From: Mycobacterium sp. E1747
GTDB lineage: Bacteria; Actinomycetota; Actinomycetes; Mycobacteriales; Mycobacteriaceae
NCBI RefSeq assembly: GCF_001667775.1
Contig: NZ_LZJI01000163.1
Coordinates: forward strand, 1-52,592
DNA: 52,592 nucleotides
Reading direction: 5' to 3'
The translations under genes and the position numbers were made by a program. Positions within the stretch are counted from its first letter, which is position 1. Each line of letters starts with the position of its first letter. The notes under the pieces are model-generated. The model was not told where the DNA came from and made no database searches. It saw only the letters and a program-made list of their open reading frames with translations. This document shows positions 46,080 to 52,592 of the stretch, piece by piece.

Positions 46080-47365
46080 CGCTGCGCAACGCAAGGATTG
46101 GTCTGGGCGTGGTGCTCGCGCTCGTACTGGTGGCGGGCGCCGTCACGCTCGTCCGATCGGTCGGTGGGATTGGGCGCACCCACGTGATCGGATACTTCGA
46201 CAACAGCAAAGGTCTCTTCGTCGGTGACGAGGTGCGCGTGCTGGGCGTGCCGGTCGGCAAGATCGACAGGATCGAACCGCAACCCACCCGGGTCAAGATC
46301 TCTTTCTGGTACGACTCCACCTACCGAGTTCCCGCCGACGCCAAGGCCGTGATCCTGTCACCTTCCCTGGTCACCGCCCGGGCGATTCAACTCACCCCCG
46401 CCTACACCGGTGGGCCGGCAATGCAGAACGATGCCGTCATACCGCAGCAGCGGACGGCAGTTCCAGTGGAGTTTGACGACATCCGCCAACAGCTGCAGAA
46501 GCTGACCGAAATGCTGCAGCCTACCCAGCCAGGCGGTGTCAGCACGCTGGGTTCATGGATCAACAGCGCCGCCGACAACCTACGGGGCCAGGGCACGAAC
46601 ATCCGCGACACCATGCTCAAGCTGTCCCAAGCAGTCTCGGCGCTCGGGGATCACAGCCAAGACATTTTCGGCACGGTCAAGAGCCTCTCCATTCTGGTAT
46701 CGGCGCTGCAGCAAAGTACCGACCTGATGGTGCAGCTCAACCAAAACTTGGCCACCGTGACCGGGCTCCTCGCCGACGATCCAACCAAGATCAACGACGC
46801 GCTTCGGGACGTGCATGCCGTCATCGACGACGTCCGAAACTTCATCGCCGACAACAAGGAAACGTTGGGGACCACCTCGGACAAGCTGGCCTCGCTGAGC
46901 ACCGCCCTAAACGAAAGCATCGATGACATCAAGCAATCGCTGCATGTTGCGCCGACAGCCTTTTCGAATCTGGTCAATGCTTATCACCCCGCTCAGGGGT
47001 CACTCGTGGGCGCGTTGACGCTCAACACCTTCGCTAATCCGATCACGTTCATCTGCGGGGCGATTCAGGCGGCGTCCAGGCTCAACGCGCAGCAGTCGTC
47101 AAAGTTATGCGTTCAATACCTGGCGCCCATCCTCAAGAACCGGCAGTACAACTTTTTGCCGATTGGCGAAAACCTATTCGTGGGCCCGCAGGCCCGGCCC
47201 AACGAGGTGACCTACAGCGAAGATTGGCTGCGCCCAGATTACGTTCCACCGGCGCCGCCCGGTGTGCCTATGGCGGAGAGCCCCGCCCCCCCGCCCGCCG
47301 AGGCGGTGCCCACCAATCCGGCCGACGGGTTGCGGGGGATCATGGTGCCGCAAGGAGGATCCTGA
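46076..47365 (+). CDS. mceD: MceD-type Mce-family protein
   Basis: This 429-residue protein has an N-terminal TM helix (IGLGVVLALVLVAGAVTLV), an MCE domain (VIGYFDNSKGLFVGDEVRVLGVPVGKI), a helical region with DNLRGQGTNIRDTMLKLSQAVSALG and a proline-rich end. The start overlaps the mceC stop. The stop overlaps the mceE ATG (TGATG). Confidence 0.92.
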   Translation: MTLRNARIGLGVVLALVLVAGAVTLVRSVGGIGRTHVIGYFDNSKGLFVGDEVRVLGVPVGKIDRIEPQPTRVKISFWYDSTYRVPADAKAVILSPSLVTARAIQLTPAYTGGPAMQNDAVIPQQRTAVPVEFDDIRQQLQKLTEMLQPTQPGGVSTLGSWINSAADNLRGQGTNIRDTMLKLSQAVSALGDHSQDIFGTVKSLSILVSALQQSTDLMVQLNQNLATVTGLLADDPTKINDALRDVHAVIDDVRNFIADNKETLGTTSDKLASLSTALNESIDDIKQSLHVAPTAFSNLVNAYHPAQGSLVGALTLNTFANPITFICGAIQAASRLNAQQSSKLCVQYLAPILKNRQYNFLPIGENLFVGPQARPNEVTYSEDWLRPDYVPPAPPGVPMAESPAPPPAEAVPTNPADGLRGIMVPQGGS

Positions 47366-48501
47366 TGCGGTCGCGGTGGTCTAAGTTGGCCGCAGTCGTG
47401 CCGATCGCATTCGCGGCCGTCGTACTGGCCGGCTGCGGGTGGCGGGGCCTGAACTCGATGACGTTGCCGGGCACGCAGGGCCGTGGGCCCGGCGCCTACA
47501 CGATTCAGGCGCAGCTGCCCGACGTCAATAATTTGCAAAAGAACTCACGGGTGCGGGTCGGTGATGTCTCCGTCGGTACAGTGACGATGATCGCCCGCCA
47601 GGGCTGGCATGCGTTGGTGACGATGCGGCTCAATGGCGACGTGAACTTGCCCGCCAATGCGACAGCCAAACTGGGCCAGACCAGTCTGCTGGGTTCGTTG
47701 CATGTCGAGTTGGCCCCGCCGACGGGCGTTGCCCCTCAGGGCAGGCTGCACGAGGGCTCGCTGATCCCGTTGTCATCCGGCAGTGCCTATCCGAACACCG
47801 AACAAACACTCGCCGCGCTCTCGTTGCTACTCAATGGCGGTGGCATCGGCCAGATTCAAGACATCACGAAGGCGTTCAGCACCGCCTTCTCCGGGCGCGA
47901 ACAAGACTTGCGGAGCCTGATCACCCAACTCGACAAGTTCATCGCCTACCTCAACGCACAAAAAGACGACATCATCGCCGCCACAGACAGTTTCAACAAG
48001 CTGATGGGCCAGTTCGCCGACCAGCGGTCGGTATTGGACAAGGCATTGCAGACGATTCCTGATGCCCTGTCGGTGCTCAAAGACGAGCGCGTTCAGCTAG
48101 CGGACACCCTCACGCGGCTGGGCGGGTTCAGCGCACTGGCCGCCGATTCGGTCAACAAGACCAAAGAGTCCCTTATCGCGGAGCTCAAAGATACGGCGCC
48201 AGTTTTGGAGTCACTGGCCAACGCCGGGCCTGCGCTGACCCGTTCGCTGAGCAATCTGGTCACCTTTCCATGGCCGGAAGAAACCGTTCAAAAATGGTTC
48301 CGTGGCGACTATGCCAACTCCGTGGTGATCTTCGACCTGACGTTGAGCCGGTTGGACGCGGCCTTCTTCACCGGAACCCGATGGGCGGGCAACCTGACCG
48401 AACTTGAGATGCAGTGGGGCCGCACCATCGGTCAGCTCCCCAGCCCGTATACGAAGGGCAACCCGCTGGTCGTGCCCTACCACCTGGATCAGGGGCCATA
48501 A
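47365..48501 (+). CDS. mceE: MceE-type Mce lipoprotein (LprN-like)
   Basis: This 378-residue protein has a lipoprotein signal, VPIAFAAVVLAGCGW, with lipobox Cys24. An MCE domain (YTIQAQLPDVNNLQKNSRVRVGDVSVGTV) and a helical domain follow. A lipid-anchored fifth protein is the rule in mce operons. ATG 47365 has an AAGGAGG SD 6 bp upstream. The frame is open further upstream inside mceD, but that extension has no signal. It would be anchored on the outer face of the membrane as part of the Mce hexameric assembly. Confidence 0.93.
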   Translation: MRSRWSKLAAVVPIAFAAVVLAGCGWRGLNSMTLPGTQGRGPGAYTIQAQLPDVNNLQKNSRVRVGDVSVGTVTMIARQGWHALVTMRLNGDVNLPANATAKLGQTSLLGSLHVELAPPTGVAPQGRLHEGSLIPLSSGSAYPNTEQTLAALSLLLNGGGIGQIQDITKAFSTAFSGREQDLRSLITQLDKFIAYLNAQKDDIIAATDSFNKLMGQFADQRSVLDKALQTIPDALSVLKDERVQLADTLTRLGGFSALAADSVNKTKESLIAELKDTAPVLESLANAGPALTRSLSNLVTFPWPEETVQKWFRGDYANSVVIFDLTLSRLDAAFFTGTRWAGNLTELEMQWGRTIGQLPSPYTKGNPLVVPYHLDQGP

Positions 48502-48502
48502 C

Positions 48503-49957
48503 ATGAGATTGAACAGGCTCATCCGCATCCAACTGACCGTCTTCGTCGTCGTGTCGCTGGTGGCGGCCTCGATCATGATCTTCGGATACCTGAAGGCTCC
48601 CGCACTGCTATTCGGTATCGGGCGATACACGGTGACGATGCAACTGCCCCGGGCCGCCGGACTCTACCAACGCGCCAATGTCACCTATCGGGGAACCGAG
48701 GTGGGGCGGGTGACCGATGTTCGCCTGACCGACACTGACGTGGCGGCGGTGCTATCGCTCAAGTCGGGTATCAACATCCCCGCCGATGTCGAAGCCCAAG
48801 TGCACAGTCAAGCAGCGATCGGCGAACAGTACGTCGAGCTGGTGCCGCGCAGTGACCGCGGCCCAGCCCTGAGGAACGGCGACGTCATCCCGTTGGATCA
48901 CACCACCGTCCCGCCGGACATCAGCACGCTGCTCGACGCCACCCACCTTGGCTTGCAGGCGATCCCGCACGACGACCTAAAGACTGTCATCGACGAGTCC
49001 TATCTGGCGGTCGGCGGGCTCGGGCCCGAACTGTCCCGCCTGGTGAGGGGCTCCACCGCGCTGGCGATCGATGCTCGCGCCCATCAGGACGAGCTGACCT
49101 CCCTGATCGATCAATCCAAGCCGGTGCTGGACTCGCAAGCCGACAGCGCAGACGCCATCCGCGGCTGGGCCGCGCACCTGGCGACTATCACCCGGGGGTT
49201 CCAGGGTCAGGACGCCGCACTCGCCGGAATCCTGCGCAAAGGTCCGGCGGCGGCCGACGAGGCGCGCTCGCTGATCGAGCGCCTGCAACCCACCCTGCCC
49301 ATCGTGTTGGCCAACCTGGTCTCTGTCGGCCAGGTGGCGCTGACCTATCAGCCGAACCTCGAGCAGCTCCTGGTGCTGACCCCCGAGATGGTGGCCGAAC
49401 TCAACGCGGTAGAAATCCCTAACCTGAACACCAAGAACAAGGGCGCCTATCTCGCTTTCGACCTCAACGTGAACCTCCCGCCGCCGTGCCTGACCGGATA
49501 TCTGCCGCCCCAGCAGCAGCGCACTCAGGTCAACGAGGATTACCCGGATCGGCCCGCTGGCGACCTGTATTGTCGGGTGCCGCAGGATTCGCCCATTGAC
49601 GTGCGCGGTGCGCGCAACCTGCCGTGTGAGACGCGGCCAGGCAAGCGTGCCCCGACTGTCAAGATGTGCGAAAGCGATGAAAACTATGTGCCGCTCAACG
49701 ACGGTTTCAACTGGAAAGGCGATCCCAACGCGACGCTAAGCGGACAGGACATCCCACAACTAGCGCCCGGTTCTGTGCCAGCGCCGGCGTCGCCGGCTAC
49801 CGGGGCGGCTCCACCGCCGATCGCCGCGGCCGAGTACGACCCGGCCACCGGCACCTATTACGGACCGGATGGGCACGCCTACACCCAATCAGACCTCGCC
49901 CAGCAAGCGCCGAAACACAAGACGTGGCAAAGCATGCTGATCCCCCCGACCGGCTGA
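48503..49957 (+). CDS. mceF: MceF-type Mce-family protein
   Basis: This 484-residue protein has an N-terminal TM helix (RIQLTVFVVVSLVAASIMIF), an MCE domain (YTVTMQLPRAAGLYQRANVTYRGTEVGRV) and a long helical domain. A C-terminal region with several Cys (PPCLTGYLPP, LYCRVPQ, LPCETRPG, KMCESD) and a YDPATGTYYGPDG motif follow, typical of MceF. The ATG lies 1 bp after the mceE stop. It is the last gene of the operon, with a hairpin overlapping its stop codon. Confidence 0.92.
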   Translation: MRLNRLIRIQLTVFVVVSLVAASIMIFGYLKAPALLFGIGRYTVTMQLPRAAGLYQRANVTYRGTEVGRVTDVRLTDTDVAAVLSLKSGINIPADVEAQVHSQAAIGEQYVELVPRSDRGPALRNGDVIPLDHTTVPPDISTLLDATHLGLQAIPHDDLKTVIDESYLAVGGLGPELSRLVRGSTALAIDARAHQDELTSLIDQSKPVLDSQADSADAIRGWAAHLATITRGFQGQDAALAGILRKGPAAADEARSLIERLQPTLPIVLANLVSVGQVALTYQPNLEQLLVLTPEMVAELNAVEIPNLNTKNKGAYLAFDLNVNLPPPCLTGYLPPQQQRTQVNEDYPDRPAGDLYCRVPQDSPIDVRGARNLPCETRPGKRAPTVKMCESDENYVPLNDGFNWKGDPNATLSGQDIPQLAPGSVPAPASPATGAAPPPIAAAEYDPATGTYYGPDGHAYTQSDLAQQAPKHKTWQSMLIPPTG

Positions 49958-49974
49958 GTTGAACCGTTCAGCCG
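49951..49974 (+). terminator. Hairpin at the end of the mce operon
   Basis: CGGCTGA and TCAGCCG form a perfect 7-bp stem with a 10-nt loop. The left arm contains the mceF stop. No U-tract follows, which is common for mycobacterial terminators; strength is uncertain. Confidence 0.45.
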
Positions 49975-49985
49975 ACGCCGATCGA

Positions 49986-50002
49986 GTTCCGCATTGTGGA
50001 AC
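49986..50002. promoter_or_regulatory. Candidate operator GTTCC-N7-GGAAC
   Basis: The 5-bp arms are perfect with spacer GCATTGT. It lies 31 bp upstream of the short ORF that starts at 50033. Same class as the sites at 23474, 27798 and 30974. Confidence 0.55.
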
Positions 50003-50032
50003 GACACCTCGGCAATACCGGAGGTCCGGATC

Positions 50033-50194
50033 ATGATGAGACTTCCACAGGTAGGGAGGCTTCAGCTTGGTGAAATTGAAGTCGTGCGAGGCGCACCCTG
50101 CCGTCTTCCCCAACACGAGATCTGGGCGGTTGGCAGTTGCTGCGGTATCCAGGCCGACCATGAGCCTCTTAGGGCGGCTGGATCGACGGTCTAA
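50033..50194 (+). CDS. Short ORF, possibly a truncated gene
   Basis: This 53-codon frame starts MMRLPQVGRLQLGEIEVV and is preceded by GGAGGT at 50020-50025 and an operator-like dyad. The combination of dyad, SD and ATG looks like a real 5' end. The product has no recognisable domain and its C-terminal half (SCCGIQADHEPLRAAG) looks out of frame. It may be what remains of a gene lost by deletion. The family is not recognised and coding status is uncertain. Confidence 0.25.
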   Translation: MMRLPQVGRLQLGEIEVVRGAPCRLPQHEIWAVGSCCGIQADHEPLRAAGSTV

Positions 50195-50803
50195 ACCGGC
50201 TGCCGTGGATAGCACCAGGCATCCTGGCAGACATAGATCCGCCGATCCGCACCCGCAACCGACGAGCAGTCAACCGGGCCCTCGCGGCGCTGCCGGGGTC
50301 AATGGACTCAAGAATCCAGCCAACGCCAACGCGCTTGGTTCCCTTTCGCAGAACAATCGCGATCCCCACCGATGGGAACTCGCAAGAGACTTAGAACTAG
50401 GCGAACATCTGCTGGGGCACTTCCCCTTTCGAATAGACGCGCACAGTGCCGGAGGATCCTGACGCGGACACTCAGCGGCGAACCTAACGTCGGCTCCCGT
50501 AATACGTTGCGAGGCAACAACTATCTGCCCGATCATGTACAACCGGGTTGAGAGGAGTGATCATACGGCGGACTAAGGCCGAAGGCATTGGTGTGCAAGT
50601 GAATTCGGAGTGAAGCGGTGCCAGCGGCATCGACTCCGAGAATTCCGGATCTTTCGCACATGAGCCCGTTAATCGGCTCTGAGGTTTCAGCAGCGATTTG
50701 AACACATTCGTTACATAATTAACCTCGGCCGCCGTCTGTTGGCTTGTAATATTTGAGAACCAAGGCCGCTCGAATTTGTATTCGACAAGAACGGGGTGAC
50801 GTA

Positions 50804-51682
50804 ATGGCTCTGACGGTAGCCTCTAGGCCTTCGGCTCCAGGTGCGGCGAAAACCAGGGCCAACCGGACGTCTCTCGATAAGGCGATCGATATCCTCAACG
50901 CTTTCGACGGTCCTGGCGTTAGCCGGTCGCTGACACAAATTGTCGAGGCCACCGGACTACCCAAGGCCACCGCCCACCGACTGCTAGCCACTCTCGTAAC
51001 CCGCAGCTTGGTCGCGCGCCGAGACGGCCGATATGTTCTCGGGACGCGGATGTTCACACTTGGCAACCAAGTACCGTTCTGTCGACCACGCCAGCTCCGC
51101 GAGACCGCCAAGCCGATTCTGCACGCGGTGCACACTAACGTCCGTCAGTGCCTCCACCTGGCGATTCTCGAAGACGACCAGGTTCTGTTCGTGGAAAAGC
51201 TGGCGCTGCCGAAGCAATCGTTGCCGACTGCCATTGGCGCGAAGCTACCAGCGCATCAAACGGCGTTGGGCAAGGCATTGCTCGCCTACTCGGGTTCGGT
51301 AGCAGTCGAGAACTATCTCAGCAGGCGATTGGCTGCGGCGACGTCATGCACCGTGACCGATCCGGACCGGATGTGGCGCGAATTGGTCGACGCAAGGGCC
51401 CACGGCTTCGCCACCGAGCGTAACGAGAGCATGATCGGGTTATCCTGTGTCGCAGCACCAATATTCGGCCCGGGAACCCAGCACCCTATCGCGGCAGTGA
51501 GTGTGAGCATTCTCGGCGGCCAGATGTCGCCCTTGGACTACGTGACGACGGCGCAAAGCACGGCGCGCAGTATCTCCTCGGCGTTGCGCAGCGCGGTGCG
51601 CAGCGGCCACTTGACCCGGCCTGGGTTGCCAATGGCGCGAGCTGACGCTGATTCTGGACTGCAAGAGCTAGACGCTCCCTAA
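50804..51682 (+). CDS. IclR-family transcriptional regulator
   Basis: This 292-residue regulator has an N-terminal winged HTH (LDKAIDILNAFDG...LTQIVEATGLPKATAHRLLATLVTRSLV, about 25-70) and an IclR effector domain (LHLAILEDDQVLFVEKL, AHQTALGKALLAY, RAHGFATERNESMIGLSCVAAPIFG). ATG 50804 follows GGGGTGA; the frame extends to 50753 without an SD. Such proteins commonly control aromatic-acid catabolism and bind short dyads with GGAAC/GTTCC halves. It is therefore one of two candidates, with TetR, for the TTCC-N7-GGAA sites. It is tail-to-tail with the Rieske ferredoxin gene and overlaps it by about 4 bp. Confidence 0.9.
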   Translation: MALTVASRPSAPGAAKTRANRTSLDKAIDILNAFDGPGVSRSLTQIVEATGLPKATAHRLLATLVTRSLVARRDGRYVLGTRMFTLGNQVPFCRPRQLRETAKPILHAVHTNVRQCLHLAILEDDQVLFVEKLALPKQSLPTAIGAKLPAHQTALGKALLAYSGSVAVENYLSRRLAAATSCTVTDPDRMWRELVDARAHGFATERNESMIGLSCVAAPIFGPGTQHPIAAVSVSILGGQMSPLDYVTTAQSTARSISSALRSAVRSGHLTRPGLPMARADADSGLQELDAP

Positions 51683-52014
51683 CCGCGCTCGACCGCCAGA
51701 ACGCTGTCATCGATTTCCAGGTCGTAGGTACGCAGTGCGTCGCATGCCGGGGGCCCGACATTCTTGCCCGTGGCAAGTTCAAACATCGATCCGTGCCATC
51801 CACACACGAGGACACCATCGTCGAGTTCGCCGTCCTCGGAAAGAGATGCCGGACGGTGAGTACAGGTGTCATCGATAGCGTGCAACTCGCCTCCAACGTT
51901 GAAGACCGCGATCCGCCTGCCGTCTGCCTCGTAGACGCAAGACTGCCCTTCGGCGGGAAGCGCTGTAGCGTCTCCTAACACCGCCTGCCACCGCCCGGCG
52001 TCAGCGGCCGTCAT
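51679..52014 (-). CDS. Rieske [2Fe-2S] ferredoxin (dioxygenase type)
   Basis: This 111-residue ferredoxin has cluster ligands C51-x-H53 (CTHRPASL) and C71-x2-H74 (CGWHGSMF). It is the size of the electron-transfer ferredoxins (BphF/NahAb class) that feed Rieske dioxygenases. Its ATG at 52014 overlaps the stop of the upstream ring-cleavage gene (ATGA), which decides the start; the frame is open to 52041. It could donate electrons to the Rieske oxygenase at 31065-32909, but it lies about 20 kb away on the opposite strand. It may instead serve an oxygenase encoded beyond the window. Confidence 0.88.
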   Translation of the reverse strand: MTAADAGRWQAVLGDATALPAEGQSCVYEADGRRIAVFNVGGELHAIDDTCTHRPASLSEDGELDDGVLVCGWHGSMFELATGKNVGPPACDALRTYDLEIDDSVLAVERG

Positions 52015-52592
52015 GTCGTCAGATCCCAATAGGCTGCCCATAGACCCGTCAAGGCTCGATAGATAGGTTGATATTCGAGAGCTTGAGGGGTGGCGCCGTC
52101 TGGCAGGGCACCGAGAAGCGTTATACCCTGCAAGAATTCAGAATCGCCGTTGGCGACGAGTTCGTCGGCACTGTGTGCGGCGACCCGGTCGAAGTCCGCC
52201 ACCCGAATGGCGTCGAGCAGGTCGTAGTCGAAGTCGGTGCAAATCGAGCCCATTACGTGGGGACCCTGATAGCCCGCCATCGCAAACTGCGCCACCGTGA
52301 AGTGCGACAGGCCACCAGATGAGCACAGCACTACTCGCTTCCCCTCACCGGCCCGGGCCAGAGCGCTTCGCAGAGCCCGCCCGAATTCGAGGTACCGGCG
52401 TGGCGGAGGAAGCGGCGGAGTAGCGGCGTTGACGAAGACCGGCAGAATCGGTGTCCTGGCATCGGGAACGAAGTGATGGGCGACCTGGGTGAATGCATGT
52501 GCAACCAGCGCCTCGCCATGTGACCGGCCGTTTGCGCTGGAGTTGTTGGGACACTTGCTCGATGACGGTTTTGACGTCGCGCAAGTGTGGAA
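52011..52592 (-). CDS. Class III (LigB-type) extradiol ring-cleavage dioxygenase, 5' end outside window, apparent frameshift
   Basis: The C-terminal ~170 residues read HAFTQVAHHFVPDARTPILP, VFVNAATPPLPPPRRYLEFG, VLCSSGGLSHF and LEYQPIYRALTGLWAAYWDL. This matches LigB-fold extradiol dioxygenases, which cleave catecholic rings using Fe(II). Going upstream, natural sequence continues in a different frame: PHLRDVKTVIEQVSQQLQ joins ANGRSHGEALV only if one base near 52536 is removed. The gene is therefore either frameshifted or carries a sequencing error. It is translationally coupled to the ferredoxin downstream. The true 5' end lies to the right of the window. Confidence 0.7.
   Translation of the reverse strand, partial: FHTCATSKPSSSKCPNNSSANGRSHGEALVAHAFTQVAHHFVPDARTPILPVFVNAATPPLPPPRRYLEFGRALRSALARAGEGKRVVLCSSGGLSHFTVAQFAMAGYQGPHVMGSICTDFDYDLLDAIRVADFDRVAAHSADELVANGDSEFLQGITLLGALPDGATPQALEYQPIYRALTGLWAAYWDLTT

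Larger units (their letters stand above)
49958..50803. other. Long gap after mceF, no confident gene
   Basis: About 850 bp between mceF and the IclR start. It contains the terminator-like hairpin, a TTCC-N7-GGAA dyad, a short ORF with a good SD and, further on, small inverted repeats such as GTTGC-GAG-GCAAC at 50506-50518. No RNA gene or domain-bearing frame was recognised. Confidence 0.5.

Noticed and set aside
47107..47364. Extended N-terminus of MceE
   Set aside because: It overlaps mceD in another frame. The start at 47365 has a strong SD and yields a lipoprotein signal.
40557..49957. Reading the mce operon as a virulence locus
   Set aside because: Mce systems are lipid/sterol importers and are common in environmental mycobacteria. 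The catabolic context favours nutrient uptake.
50506..50518. GTTGC-GAG-GCAAC inverted repeat
   Set aside because: Short arms and not near a start codon; could be chance in GC-rich DNA.
1..52592. CRISPR arrays, tRNA/rRNA genes, intact insertion sequences or phage genes
   Set aside because: None seen. No regularly spaced repeats, no tRNA-like cloverleaf and no transposase or integrase were recognised.

Overview
The window is GC-rich actinobacterial DNA. Several features point to a nontuberculous Mycobacterium: a complete yrbE/mce operon with Mce-associated membrane proteins, DUF732 and DUF4436 proteins, IdeR-type iron boxes, many F420/FMN luciferase-like oxidoreductases, and GTG/TTG starts with ATGA overlaps.

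Region 1 (1-13.9 kb, minus strand) is an iron-regulated siderophore-type operon. Two tandem IdeR boxes (13890-13932) precede an fxbA-like formyltransferase, then a 14-TM MFS exporter, then a very large NRPS that runs off the left edge. The visible NRPS order is C-A-PCP-E / C-A-PCP / C-A-PCP / C... A formyltransferase, an exporter and an NRPS under IdeR control match an exochelin-like formyl-hydroxyornithine peptide siderophore better than mycobactin or glycopeptidolipid.

Region 2 (13.9-16.0 kb) is a DUF4436 membrane protein flanked by two stretches without recognisable genes.

Region 3 (16.0-27.8 kb, minus strand) is catabolic cluster A. In transcription order it holds a P450, an FAD aromatic monooxygenase, an LLM oxidoreductase, a threonine-synthase-like PLP enzyme, DUF3500, an FAH-family hydrolase, an M24 creatinase/ectoine-hydrolase-like enzyme, a second LLM and RidA. 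A TetR regulator with a near-perfect 31-bp palindrome lies upstream. Decayed gene ends (LLM, nitroreductase-like) lie between the intact genes.

Region 4 (27.9-30.3 kb) holds small secreted proteins (DUF732, CAP domain) and two Mce-associated membrane proteins.

Region 5 (31.0-40.5 kb, plus strand) is catabolic cluster B: Rieske dioxygenase alpha and beta, alpha/beta hydrolase, a decayed LLM, M24, threonine-synthase-like enzyme, LLM, a 4,5-dihydroxyphthalate-decarboxylase-like protein, a 2-keto-4-pentenoate-hydratase-like enzyme and a 3-hydroxyacyl-CoA dehydrogenase. It shares the M24 / PLP / LLM / FAH-fold set with cluster A.

Region 6 (40.5-50 kb) is the YrbE-Mce lipid-type importer (yrbEA, yrbEB, mceA-F), directly after cluster B. 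It is followed by an IclR regulator and, on the minus strand at the right edge, a Rieske ferredoxin coupled to a class III (LigB-type) ring-cleavage dioxygenase that appears frameshifted.

Together regions 3-6 read as an importer plus two paralogous ring-oxidation and ring-cleavage pathways for a hydrophobic, probably nitrogen-containing aromatic compound. A recurrent TTCC-N7-GGAA dyad lies upstream of most of these transcription units and suggests one shared regulator. The substrate is not identifiable from sequence alone.
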